Source: Phycisphaeraceae bacterium (GTDB lineage: Bacteria; Planctomycetota; Phycisphaerae; Phycisphaerales; Phycisphaeraceae). From it: DNA of 62,194 nt. The position numbers and the translations under genes are program-made. The stretch lies in NCBI GenBank assembly GCA_002686995.1, contig NYZC01000356.1, forward strand, positions 1 through 62,194, read 5' to 3'. Below are positions 1-8,125 of this stretch, piece after piece. How positions within the stretch are numbered: position 1 is the first letter of the stretch; each line of letters opens with the position of its first letter. The notes beneath the pieces are model-generated. The model did no database searches and was not told the origin of the DNA. It was given only the letters and a program-made list of their open reading frames with translations.

Positions 1-712
1 GACGGCTGCGCCCGTCCTCGCTCCAGATGCTCATGTTCCCCGTGGCGCCATGGACGCCGAACCATGCGTACCACCAGTAGTCGAGGCTCACGGACTTTCC
101 TGAAAAGGTCAGGCCCGTGCCGTAGGTTCCGGGCGGCTGATGCAGCTCGAGACCGGCCTTGATGACGTCGTCCCACGTGGTCGGGGGGCCGAGGCCCGCG
201 GCGTCGAACAGGTCCTTTCGGTAGTACATCGCCCGCGGATCGAGAAAGTAGGGCAGGCCCATGAGGCGGTCGTTCGTGCGGAACGCATCGAGGCCGGACG
301 CGACGAAGTGAGCAAGGAACGACGAGGGCAGAAGGTCGTCGAGAGGCCTGATCTCGTCGATCCCCATCCATTCGCTCAGCCACAGCGACGCCACGTTCGC
401 CAGGTCCGGCGCCTGGCCGCCGCCGATCTGCGTGACGAGCAGGTCGTGCCCCTGCGGCCAGCTGTAAACGTCCAGGGACGCCTCGATTTGCTTCTGACCC
501 TGATTGAACGCTTCGATCAGGGCCTGCGTGTCGGCCTTCATGTTCTCGTCGTAATCCATGACCACCAGGCGCAGCGGCTTGCGCTTCACCGCGACGCCCG
601 GTCCCTCCACGCGATCCGAGCAGCCAGGAACCAGCAGACCGGCGCCGCCGGCGGCCATCGCCTTGAGTACCTGCCGACGCGAGACGCTGCCTGCTTGCGT
701 GTTCTTCTTCAT
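1..712 (-). CDS. ABC transporter sugar-binding lipoprotein (3' end outside window)
   Basis: Extracellular solute-binding protein of a carbohydrate ABC importer, probably anchored to the membrane. Only the first 237 residues are in the window; the gene runs off the left edge. The start is the ATG at 710-712. Residues 11-17 read SRRQVLK, a twin-arginine signal, followed by an Ala/Gly-rich hydrophobic stretch and a lipobox-like LVPGC ending at Cys31. After the signal come the features of family 1 solute-binding proteins: a beta strand LRLVVMDYDENM, the region GGGQAPDLANVASLWL, and YYRKDLFDAAGLGPPTTWDD, which is the usual 'RKDLFxxAGL.PPxTWDE' block. No transporter partner is seen beside it; the permeases at 20.2-25.2 kb already have their own fused binding domain. 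The family call is secure; the substrate is unknown. Confidence 0.9.
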   Translation of the reverse strand, partial: MKKNTQAGSVSRRQVLKAMAAGGAGLLVPGCSDRVEGPGVAVKRKPLRLVVMDYDENMKADTQALIEAFNQGQKQIEASLDVYSWPQGHDLLVTQIGGGQAPDLANVASLWLSEWMGIDEIRPLDDLLPSSFLAHFVASGLDAFRTNDRLMGLPYFLDPRAMYYRKDLFDAAGLGPPTTWDDVIKAGLELHQPPGTYGTGLTFSGKSVSLDYWWYAWFGVHGATGNMSIWSEDGRSR

Positions 713-826
713 CGATTGACGCCCTGGGGAATTCATTTCACGAGATTCGAAGGGACCGCGTCGTGCACTGGCCGACGCGCAGTTCGAAATGGTATCTTCT
801 CCGGTGCGGCATCACAGGTGAACGAA

Positions 827-1948
827 ATGAGCGCCCTTACGAGTCTGAATCTCGGCATCGTCGGAGCGTGCGGGCGAGGCGGCAGCTTCAAGGCAGCCTG
901 CGACGCCATCGGCCGCGTGCGCGTTCACGCCGTGTGTGACATCGACGCGAACGGACTCGGCGCTGCGGCCGAGCGCCTCGGCGCGTCGGAGCGATACGAG
1001 CGATACGAGGACATGCTGAGCTCGTCCGAACTCGATGCCGTGATCGTTGGCACGCCCATGCACCTGCACGTCCCGCACTCGCTTGCCGCGCTGGAGCATG
1101 GTCTGCACGTGCTTTGCGAGGTGCCGGCCGGCGTCTCCGTGGAGGAGTGCCGCACGCTGACCGAGACCTGCGTCCGTGGCGACGCGATCTACATGATGGC
1201 CGAGAACTGCAACTACACGCGGACGAACGCCATCGTCGGCGCGCTCGTCGCGGCCGGGCTGTTCGGCGTCCCTTACTACGCCGAGGGGGAGTACCTGCAC
1301 GAGCTGAAGCGGCTGAACGAGCGGACGCCGTGGCGGCGCACATGGCAGACCGGCGTTGACGGAGTGACGTACGGGACCCACGCGCTCGGACCCATCCTTC
1401 AGTGGATGCAGGGCGACCGCGTCGAGTCCGTGTGCTGCGCCGGTACCGGGCATCATTACCGCGATCCCCGCGGCGACGCGTACGGAGCCCAGGACACCAG
1501 CGTGATGCTCTGCCGGATGCGCAGCGGCGGTCTGATCAAGATACGGGTGGACATGCTCTCGGATCGTCCAGATGCGATGTCGACGTACGAGCTTCAGGGC
1601 ACGGACGGCGCTTACGAATCGCCGCGGGCGCCCGGAGAGGCGCATCGCGTCTGGCTTCGCGACCGTTCGTCCGAAACGGCGTGGTCGGACCTCGAGGATC
1701 TCGCCATCGAGTTCCTGCCGGACTACTGGCAGCGCGGCCGGGAGCAGGCCGCCGGGGCCGGGCACGACGGCGCCGACTTCTTCGAGGTCCTCGACTTCTT
1801 CGACGCCATCGAGGGCGGGCGCCCGTGCCCGATCGGTATTCACGAGGCGATGGACATGACCCTGCCGGGACTGTTGAGCCAGGCGTCGATCAGGGACGGC
1901 GGCAGCTGGAAGCAGGTTCCGGATTCGAGAGACTGGTGTAAACCATGA
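827..1948 (+). CDS. Gfo/Idh/MocA family oxidoreductase
   Basis: NAD(P)-dependent sugar or cyclitol dehydrogenase-like protein of 373 residues. The Rossmann motif GIVGACGRGG lies at residues 10-19 and VHAVCDID follows as the second strand. The usual EKP motif that carries a catalytic lysine is replaced by EVP in LCEVPAG, and the usual His-bearing motif is TYGTHALGPILQW. Substrate chemistry may therefore be altered or lost. The reading frame is open further upstream, but that part is antisense to the solute-binding protein gene; ATG 827 gives a normal N terminus, and GTG 818 is an alternative. The stop overlaps the start of the next gene by 4 bases (ATGA), so the two are probably translationally coupled. 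A second oxidoreductase of the family, with intact EKP, lies at 29171-30223. Confidence 0.85.
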   Translation: MSALTSLNLGIVGACGRGGSFKAACDAIGRVRVHAVCDIDANGLGAAAERLGASERYERYEDMLSSSELDAVIVGTPMHLHVPHSLAALEHGLHVLCEVPAGVSVEECRTLTETCVRGDAIYMMAENCNYTRTNAIVGALVAAGLFGVPYYAEGEYLHELKRLNERTPWRRTWQTGVDGVTYGTHALGPILQWMQGDRVESVCCAGTGHHYRDPRGDAYGAQDTSVMLCRMRSGGLIKIRVDMLSDRPDAMSTYELQGTDGAYESPRAPGEAHRVWLRDRSSETAWSDLEDLAIEFLPDYWQRGREQAAGAGHDGADFFEVLDFFDAIEGGRPCPIGIHEAMDMTLPGLLSQASIRDGGSWKQVPDSRDWCKP

Positions 1949-3315
1949 CGATCGATCCGATTGATTTCCGCTTCGCCACCGCGCTCGATGGGCCGCACAT
2001 CCTGATCGACGGCGCCGGACCCGGACGCACCGATGCGCGGCTTCACTTCGAGTACCTGATGGGGACGCTGGACGGCGAGATCTTCGGGGGGTTCTTCCGC
2101 GAGAAGCAAACGCCTCGCCGCATCGTGGATGCAGGAAGCGAGGCGATCCTCACCGGCACGATCGACGAGCGCAATCGCCACCGGCCGGACCTTCCATGCG
2201 TCGTGCGCGTGCGATGCGCGTCGCGTCCGGGGCGGCTGCACGTTCAGGGCGAAGTCTCCGGTCTTTCGGATTCATTCTCCCCGGCCACCATCATGCCGTG
2301 CCTGACCGCGGATGTACTATCGCACACCAACCATCCGCCCTTCAGCATGGCGAACCGATCGTTCGTTTTCACCGAGAGCGGATTGCAATGGGTCAGCGAC
2401 CTGCGGCGCCGCGCCTCGGAAACGCATCCCGGCAAGGACAAGGGCGGGCCCTGGATCTGCATGTACGGCACCGATGAAGGCGTGCGGCGACACGAGCGCT
2501 TCCGGGACGAGCCAGCGCCGCCACCGCGCCCGTGCTGGGGCATGTACGCCGAATCCGACACCGTGGGTTCGCCGGTGACCGGATGGATCGCGCCGGCGAG
2601 CACCCACCTGATGGCGATCGCGGGCAGCAACGCGTTCCAGGTCGGTCCGCGCTGGGGTCCGTGCCTGCACAGCGACATCGGGCTGGTCGGCGCCGACGGC
2701 GCGGTGACGCTCGCGTTCTCGCTTGCTGCCTACTTCGTGCCACCGGACCTGGACCTGCTGCGCGAGCTGGTGCACGAGGACTTTTCGGAGGACGCGACGC
2801 GCTGCATGAACGTCGAACGGGCAAACCTCTGGCCCTGGCAGGAGGGTCGTCTCCTGGATTCGATGGACGCGAGTTCCATTTCGCAGTGGACCGCTTCCAC
2901 GGGAGCGCTCGGCGTCTATCGCAGCGAGGACATCTGGATCAACGGAAACCAACAACGCGTGGAGTATCCCGAAGGCGTGACGCATGGCGACGCTTCGCTC
3001 GTCTGGGAGGTGGCGGCGGGCGCCGACGAGGCGTGCATGACGCGGACCGTGCCGTTCGAGGGCGAACGACTCACCCACGTCGGCATCGACGCGATGAATC
3101 GCGGCGCCGAGGACATCGACGTGACGCTGCGCGTGGGCGCCGATGCCGACGTGATCGCGGAGCGGCGCTTCATGGTCAACGAGAGTGCCAATCGCCGCCT
3201 GCTCCTCCCGCTCGACCGGGCACCCACGGGTTCCATCGACGTCAGCCTGGTGCTGCACGATCGCACGCAGGGCGCCCGCCTTGTCGTCGACAACCTGCGC
3301 GGATTCGTAGGATGA
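1945..3315 (+). CDS. hypothetical protein coupled to Gfo/Idh oxidoreductase
   Basis: A 456-residue protein that I do not recognise. It has no signal peptide and no membrane segment. The first half contains HFEYLMGTLDGEIFGGF and a middle stretch SWHTNHPPF-like His/Pro region; the second half, from about residue 300, reads like a beta-sandwich carbohydrate-binding module (alternating strands, SLVWEVAAGADEACMTRTVPF, ending LVVDNLRGFVG). The last part resembles binding domains appended to glycosidases, but no catalytic motif is evident. It overlaps the upstream oxidoreductase by 4 bases, so the two are probably co-expressed and act on the same sugar derivative (inference). Confidence 0.7.
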   Translation: MTIDPIDFRFATALDGPHILIDGAGPGRTDARLHFEYLMGTLDGEIFGGFFREKQTPRRIVDAGSEAILTGTIDERNRHRPDLPCVVRVRCASRPGRLHVQGEVSGLSDSFSPATIMPCLTADVLSHTNHPPFSMANRSFVFTESGLQWVSDLRRRASETHPGKDKGGPWICMYGTDEGVRRHERFRDEPAPPPRPCWGMYAESDTVGSPVTGWIAPASTHLMAIAGSNAFQVGPRWGPCLHSDIGLVGADGAVTLAFSLAAYFVPPDLDLLRELVHEDFSEDATRCMNVERANLWPWQEGRLLDSMDASSISQWTASTGALGVYRSEDIWINGNQQRVEYPEGVTHGDASLVWEVAAGADEACMTRTVPFEGERLTHVGIDAMNRGAEDIDVTLRVGADADVIAERRFMVNESANRRLLLPLDRAPTGSIDVSLVLHDRTQGARLVVDNLRGFVG

Positions 3316-3362
3316 GTGCGCAGTATTCAGTATTGCGTGTTCATCGGGTGGCTGCGGTCGAG

Positions 3363-3431
3363 CACCCCCCCAACCCCCCCTTGCAAAGGGGGGACTTTGC
3401 CAGGCTCCCTCCCCTTCACAAGGGGGCGCTA
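3363..3431. repeat. C-rich palindromic dispersed repeat, copy 1
   Basis: Short intergenic element built on runs of C followed by runs of G (core ACCCCCCCAACCCCCCC then TTGCAAAGGGGGG). The inner part can fold as CCCCCCTT/AAGGGGGG around a tiny loop. It shares this core with the copies at 27418-27514 and 39299-39404 and more loosely with 11530-11587. It lies between two convergent genes. Confidence 0.75.
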
Positions 3432-3465
3432 CCTGCGTTCGGTGGTTTGCAGTACCGATTACACG

Positions 3466-4263
3466 CTATTCAGACATCAGACGCACGGACGTGCGATCAA
3501 ATTCCTCCAGCGATCCTTCAAAGAAGATCAGCTTTCCCCTGAACACGACGCGCTCCCCGATCGGCAGTTCATCGACCGCAGGATCGGCATGGATGCAGGG
3601 ATGAGCGCAGTTGTTCTGAAGCGACAGCGTTCGATCGAACCAGGTCAGCGCAACGAATCGGTTCGCCTCGCGGGCGCGGCAGACGACCACGGGCCGATCG
3701 ACGGGCGCCGGACCGTCGCGATCAATGTGGCTCGGCCACCCGATGTAGCAGCCGCCGCGATCGGTCGCGGCCTCGGGTGCGTCGTCCATCGCCACCCATC
3801 CACCGCCGGGAACGTGTACGAGCTTGTTCGCGCCCGTGCGTTCGGAAAGCTCATCGACGGCCCGCAGGTAAGCGCAGGTCTGCAGCCTGATATCGGGAAC
3901 GGTCGCGGAGCCTTGATTCTCGAGGACGATCTGAAGGTCGACGTCGTTCGCGCCGCCGTGCGTGACCTGGCCTGAGCATTTCAGGCCGTTCGGCAGCCTG
4001 CGTTCATACGCGATGCCGCCCGCGATCGACTGCCACGGAACCCTCGGCAGGTCCGTGAACGTCGTCGGACACTCTGGATTGACGTGGCTCAGGAACAGTA
4101 GCTCGCGCTGCGTCCAGATCGCCTCGGGGAAGTCGAGCCATACGTAGTCCTGGCATGGCCACGACGGGCTTACCCAGACGATGTGCTCGAACGGATAGTG
4201 CGGCCGCCACTGGCCGGGGAGAATCCGGATGCCTTTCGCCGACGTGAGATAGGTCTCGCTCAT
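3466..4263 (-). CDS. hypothetical protein
   Basis: A 265-residue protein of unknown function, start ATG at 4261-4263. It has no signal peptide or membrane segment. The composition is rich in Trp, aromatic and beta-forming residues (HYPFEHIVWVSPSWPCQDYVWLDFPEAIW), with a Gly-rich loop at VHVPGGGWVAMDD. It looks like a beta-rich sugar-handling or binding protein, by context only. It is convergent with the coupled pair upstream and divergent from the dehydrogenase at 4366; the two start codons are about 100 bases apart and must share a promoter region. Confidence 0.65.
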   Translation of the reverse strand: MSETYLTSAKGIRILPGQWRPHYPFEHIVWVSPSWPCQDYVWLDFPEAIWTQRELLFLSHVNPECPTTFTDLPRVPWQSIAGGIAYERRLPNGLKCSGQVTHGGANDVDLQIVLENQGSATVPDIRLQTCAYLRAVDELSERTGANKLVHVPGGGWVAMDDAPEAATDRGGCYIGWPSHIDRDGPAPVDRPVVVCRAREANRFVALTWFDRTLSLQNNCAHPCIHADPAVDELPIGERVVFRGKLIFFEGSLEEFDRTSVRLMSE

Positions 4264-4348
4264 TCGGTCGTTACTTCAGTCGGACCCGCCGAGAACGCGC
4301 GTGACGGAGACGTCTGCTGCTGTCGGATCACGCCTTACGATGTAACTC

Positions 4349-4368
4349 ATTCTACGATGGCCCGCATG
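4349..4368 (+). promoter_or_regulatory. putative leaderless promoter (-10 TACGAT, 7 nt before ATG)
   Basis: ATTCTACGAT at 4349-4358 ends 7 bases before the ATG at 4366 and no Shine-Dalgarno sequence is present. It matches the arrangement before the gene at 30313 position for position: both read CATTCTAnnnTGnCCCnnATG. On the opposite strand the same bases read TAGAAT and could serve the gene at 4263. Confidence 0.45.
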
Positions 4369-5334
4369 GACTTACGCATTCTCGTGACCTCGGATTGCAC
4401 CGTCTGTCCCCAGGCCCTCGACCCGCTGCGGCGGATCGCCGCGGTGGACTGTCGTTTCGGCCTCGAGCGCGATGTCATGCGGCGCATCGTTCAGGACTAC
4501 GACGCGATCATGTGCGACGGCAAGGTGGTGATTGATCGCGAACTTCTTGCCCCGGCGGATCGGATTCGCGTCGTGGCGACGCCGAGCACGGGCACCGACC
4601 ACATCGACAAGCCGTTTCTCGCCGAACGCGGCATCGAGTTCATCGCGCTCACCACCGAGTACGAGGTGATCGAGCAGTTCACCGCCACCGCCGAGGGCGG
4701 GTGGGCGCTGCTGCTGGCGGCGATACGCCGAATCCCGAGCGATTTCGAGCGCGCCAAGCGCGGCGAGCGCGGCCTTGCGGATCCGGACGAGCGACGGATC
4801 CAGCTTTCGGGCAAGACGCTCGGCGTGATGGGCTACGGGCGGCTGGGACGGATGGTGGGCGAGTACGGCAAGGCGTTCCGCATGCGCGTGCTCGCTTTCG
4901 ACCGCAAGCACATCGACGTGGCCGGCGTGACGCGGGTCGACCTCGGCACGCTCGTGACCGAATCCGACGTCATCAGCCTGAACCTGCACCTGACCGACGA
5001 GACGCGACTCATCCTCGATCGCCGGCGTTTCGAGCAGATGAAGCGCGGCGTGATCCTGGTCAACACCGCCCGCGGCGACCTGCTGGACGAGGACGCGCTG
5101 GTCGACGCCCTGGAATCCGGACACGTCGCCGCGGCGGGCCTGGACGTGGTCCACGGCGAATGGGATCCGAACCTCGCCGAGCATCGCCTCCACGAGTACG
5201 CGCGGACGCACGACAACCTGATCCTCACGCCGCATACCGCCAGTTCCTGCGCCGAAGCCACCCTGATCGCGCGATCGTTCATCGCCAGCAAGCTGGCGGA
5301 CAGGTTGCGGGCGTTGATGAACCGCACCGGTTAG
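4366..5334 (+). CDS. D-isomer-specific 2-hydroxyacid dehydrogenase
   Basis: NAD-dependent 2-hydroxyacid (phosphoglycerate-like) dehydrogenase of 322 residues. The N-terminal flavodoxin-like half ends near residue 110. The nucleotide-binding motif GYGRLG is at residues 156-161, preceded by LSGKTLGVM. The catalytic Arg is in NTARGD (R236), the acid in DVVHGE (E265) and the His in LTPHTAS (H290), so the full catalytic triad is present. The second substrate-loop motif is ATPSTGTDHID. I chose ATG 4366 over 4357 because a -10-like TACGAT ends exactly 7 bases before it, as in another gene of this window. The reaction is reversible reduction of a 2-oxo acid, plausibly from sugar-acid breakdown; the substrate is unknown. 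Confidence 0.88.
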   Translation: MDLRILVTSDCTVCPQALDPLRRIAAVDCRFGLERDVMRRIVQDYDAIMCDGKVVIDRELLAPADRIRVVATPSTGTDHIDKPFLAERGIEFIALTTEYEVIEQFTATAEGGWALLLAAIRRIPSDFERAKRGERGLADPDERRIQLSGKTLGVMGYGRLGRMVGEYGKAFRMRVLAFDRKHIDVAGVTRVDLGTLVTESDVISLNLHLTDETRLILDRRRFEQMKRGVILVNTARGDLLDEDALVDALESGHVAAAGLDVVHGEWDPNLAEHRLHEYARTHDNLILTPHTASSCAEATLIARSFIASKLADRLRALMNRTG

Positions 5335-5343
5335 AAACCTCTG

Positions 5344-5727
5344 CTACCCCTTCAACCCCGCGCGCTGCTGCGAGAGGCCGATGCCGCGCCGGATCGGCTC
5401 GTGCAGCCATCGCTGCAAGGCATCACCCTCGAACCCGGTGAGCATCTCGGCTGCGAATCCCGGTTCGTTCAGCTCGTCCTCGGTAAGCCAGCGCGTCTCG
5501 ATGCCGTCCGCGGCGCGGAGCGCCGGCGGCACCTCGAGGGGACGCCCGTAGACGCGGCACAGCGCGTCGCCTTCCAGCCAGTCGCCGACGTAGCTCATCC
5601 AGTCGATCGCGACGTCGAGCAGATCCTGCACGTGCTCTTCGAGCGAGGCGATCACGTTTCCGACGTCCCAGTCCGTGATCACGTCGATCTGCCTGGCGGG
5701 ACCGCCGGGCCAGACGAAGAATCGCAC
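5344..5727 (-). CDS. short hypothetical protein, possibly a gene remnant
   Basis: An open frame of 127 residues beginning with GTG 5727 (VRFFVWPGG). There is no clear ribosome binding site, and the frame is open 15 codons further upstream without an ATG. Sequence such as HVQDLLDVAIDWMSYVGDW is protein-like but I cannot place it in a family. It overlaps, in another frame, a remnant of a PhyH gene at 5715-5833. It is convergent with the dehydrogenase upstream. It could be a true small gene, but a 3' remnant is about as likely. Confidence 0.35.
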   Translation of the reverse strand: MRFFVWPGGPARQIDVITDWDVGNVIASLEEHVQDLLDVAIDWMSYVGDWLEGDALCRVYGRPLEVPPALRAADGIETRWLTEDELNEPGFAAEMLTGFEGDALQRWLHEPIRRGIGLSQQRAGLKG

Positions 5728-5833
5728 GGTCGAGACGCTGCAGTTCAGTTTCTTCGAAAAGACCCGGGACGATCAGATCACCGTCGCGCTCGTACGACGC
5801 GATCTGGTCCGGCGAAGGCCGCCAGTCAGCAAC
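5715..5833 (-). pseudogene. fragment of a phytanoyl-CoA dioxygenase (PhyH) gene, N terminus only
   Basis: Reading this strand gives PDQIASYERDGDLIVPGLF and then ELQRLDRAILR, the characteristic start of PhyH-family 2-oxoglutarate/Fe(II) dioxygenases. There is no start codon: the frame is closed by TAA at 5834-5836. After the fragment the frame turns into low-complexity Arg-rich sequence, so only about 35 codons of the family survive. No HxD or distal His motif follows. It is best read as a decayed relative of the intact PhyH gene at 16217-17056. Confidence 0.55.
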
Positions 5834-5880
5834 TTACTTCTCCGTCTCGGGTCATCGCGTGCTCCTGAAGTCCGGCGACC

Positions 5881-7953
5881 TCAGCGACGGGCTTCGAGCC
5901 ACTCGAGAATCTGCGCCGTAAGCGCCGAATCCATCGCCGGCTCGCCCGGCATGCGGCAGACCGACAGCGCGTCGCTTCGGCCTGCACGTTCGTATGACGG
6001 CTTCATCGCACCGATGATCGTTTCGGCGCCTTCGCAGGGCCATCGGGAATCGTCCTCGAAGTGGATCAGGCAGCACGGCCGTGGAGCGAGCAGTGACAGG
6101 GCGCCGTCCACGTCACCGGTCGGCAACAGGCCGGGCTGGTAGAGGAAGTAGTGCTCGGCGATCTGCCGGTCGATCGCGGCGGCCTGGGTCGTCACGCCGC
6201 CCACCGCCACGACCGAGCGGATGGCAGGCTCGAGCACGGCGGTCATCAGCGCCGCGAACCCGCCGGTCTCGAAGCCGATGACGTCGATGGCGTCCGGGTC
6301 GACGTCGTCGCGTTCGCGCAGCCAGGACACCACGGCGCGGATCTCGTGAATCGTGCGCTCGAGCAGCGACGTCCCGGTGCGTGAGAAGTGGATGGCGGGA
6401 AAATTGAACGATCTCTCGGGTTGGCTCGGCCATTTGCGCTGCGCCTGCCTGTTGGCGCGCTGACCGTGCCCGAACAGATCCATGGCCGCCACGACACGTC
6501 CCTGCGCGGTGAGGCTCGGCCCGAGTGCGTAGGCAGGATCGCCGCCGAACCCCATCACCTCGTCGCGCCCGACGTCGAACGGCTCGACCGAGCGGTGGAT
6601 CAGCAGCGCCGCCGGTTTGCGGTCTTCATCGGACGCCGGGCGGCCGACCCACAGGTCGAGGTGGTCGTTCATGTCCACGAGTTGTCGAACACCCGCCAGG
6701 TACGTGCTGACGTCGTTCGGCGGCTCCAGACGCACGCGCTTGTTGTCAAAGGCAGGCGTATCGTCCACCGTGATGCGCACCTCTTCGATCCTTGCAGGAG
6801 GATCAACTGGAGCGTCGACGCGCTTGCGCACCCTGGGTTGCGGCTCCGGACGTGCTCCGTAACGACCACACAGGTCGCGCAGCCCCTCCACGTCGACGCG
6901 GCGACGCTCGAGCGGCGCCGGGTCGGGTCGATCCGCGCCGTACCAGACCTCACCCGAATCGATGGGCGTGCGCACGAGCCAGCGGTCGAGCCAGTCGTAT
7001 CCCACGGCCCGCACATACGGCGCGAACACGTGAGGACCCGCAATGCAGCCGAAATCGATCCGGTCGGCGATGCCCAGCGCCTCGTATGCCTGCTTCGCAC
7101 GGTAGTACGTGTTGAGGATGCCGTCGGTCGGAAAGAGCCAGTCTTCGCTGCCGTTGGTGATGAGTACCGCGCGCGGCGCCATCGCGGCCACGACGGCCGC
7201 TTCGTCACCGAGTTGCGTGATCCCCGGGACGGAGCTCGTGTGGCTTGCCGTTCGCGTATCGCGAATCGTCGCCGCGGCGGAGGCGATGCCGCAGTTGAGC
7301 ACGGCCGCCTTCACGCGCGGATCGTAGACGCACGCGACGAAGGACTGCGAGCCGCCGCCGGAGTGCCCCATCACGCCGACGCGCTCCATGTCCACGTCGT
7401 CGCGCTGGCCGAGCACGTCGATGGCGCGGCTGGTGTCGTACGCGAGCTTGCCCATGAGCGTCCGGCCCGAAGCGGCGCGGTGGAAGCCTTCGAAGTGCTC
7501 GTGGAGGGCTCCGGGGCTCACGCCGCGCGTGTTGATCCAGCTGCGATCCTCGAAGCAGAGCTGATCCTGGCAGATCACGACGTACCCGCGCCGCGCAAGC
7601 TCGTATCCCCAGCCGTAGAACTCGCGCGCGGGATCCGGCGGGCAAGTGGCGAAGATCTCGCCCTTGCCCACGGCGTAGTTGCCGCCATGGCTGTGCAGCG
7701 CGGCCATCGCGGGCAGCCGTCCCTTCGCGCCGCGCGGCCGCGCGACGTATCCCGTCACCCATTCGCCCGGCTCGAGCTGATAGCGAAGCTCCTCGCGCAC
7801 GACGTCGTCCCGCTCGACCTCGTCGATCCGCTGCACCTCGAGATCGCAGCGCGGCGGCAGCGCACCCAGGTGTTGCCATATGGTCCGGCGCAGCTCGTCG
7901 AGCTGGGCGCGGGAGATTGCTGGTCCGTCGACCGGGGGGTGGATTTCGAACAT
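5881..7953 (-). CDS. tandem alpha/beta hydrolase (acetyl xylan esterase / dienelactone hydrolase-like)
   Basis: A 690-residue protein made of two alpha/beta-hydrolase domains and lacking a signal peptide. In the first (residues about 55-340) the oxyanion-side motif ALHSHGGNYAVGKGE and the nucleophile elbow GHSGG (S198) are clear, with the acid probably in NGSEDWLFPTD (D271 or D277) and the His in GPHVFAP (H308); this domain should be an active esterase. The second (about 400-690) keeps the fold landmarks (AAMDLFGHGQR, ERTIHEIRAVVSWL) but its elbow reads GFETGG, with Glu where Ser should be, so it is probably not a classical hydrolase. Deacylation of acetylated sugars is the likely job. It is divergent from the HEAT-repeat gene at 8126. 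Confidence 0.82.
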   Translation of the reverse strand: MFEIHPPVDGPAISRAQLDELRRTIWQHLGALPPRCDLEVQRIDEVERDDVVREELRYQLEPGEWVTGYVARPRGAKGRLPAMAALHSHGGNYAVGKGEIFATCPPDPAREFYGWGYELARRGYVVICQDQLCFEDRSWINTRGVSPGALHEHFEGFHRAASGRTLMGKLAYDTSRAIDVLGQRDDVDMERVGVMGHSGGGSQSFVACVYDPRVKAAVLNCGIASAAATIRDTRTASHTSSVPGITQLGDEAAVVAAMAPRAVLITNGSEDWLFPTDGILNTYYRAKQAYEALGIADRIDFGCIAGPHVFAPYVRAVGYDWLDRWLVRTPIDSGEVWYGADRPDPAPLERRRVDVEGLRDLCGRYGARPEPQPRVRKRVDAPVDPPARIEEVRITVDDTPAFDNKRVRLEPPNDVSTYLAGVRQLVDMNDHLDLWVGRPASDEDRKPAALLIHRSVEPFDVGRDEVMGFGGDPAYALGPSLTAQGRVVAAMDLFGHGQRANRQAQRKWPSQPERSFNFPAIHFSRTGTSLLERTIHEIRAVVSWLRERDDVDPDAIDVIGFETGGFAALMTAVLEPAIRSVVAVGGVTTQAAAIDRQIAEHYFLYQPGLLPTGDVDGALSLLAPRPCCLIHFEDDSRWPCEGAETIIGAMKPSYERAGRSDALSVCRMPGEPAMDSALTAQILEWLEARR

Positions 7954-8110
7954 GGGGCACGCTCACGGAACGACGATGCTGATCGGACGGACTTCGCGCT
8001 TGCGCTTCGGAACCAACTCGCGGTGAGAGACTGTAACACGGGCACCGTCGATGTCACAAGATCGTGCGGTGACGACGACCTGTCCTACTCTTTCGCGGCT
8101 TCGTTCCGCG

Positions 8111-8116
8111 TAGTAT
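8111..8116 (+). promoter_or_regulatory. putative -10 element close to the start codon
   Basis: TAGTAT lies 9 bases before ATG 8126 with no Shine-Dalgarno sequence between, so the transcript may be leaderless or nearly so. A short inverted repeat CGCGG/CCGCG just precedes it. No good -35 is visible. Confidence 0.3.
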
Positions 8117-8125
8117 CATCCAGGC

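Noticed and set aside
140-826. Upstream extension of the Gfo/Idh reading frame
   Set aside because: It is antisense to the solute-binding lipoprotein gene, which has a Tat signal and family motifs; the real start is at 827.
812-1843. Long minus-strand frame opposite the Gfo/Idh gene
   Set aside because: Its Arg/Val/His-rich composition is typical of the antisense of GC-rich coding DNA and shows no domain.
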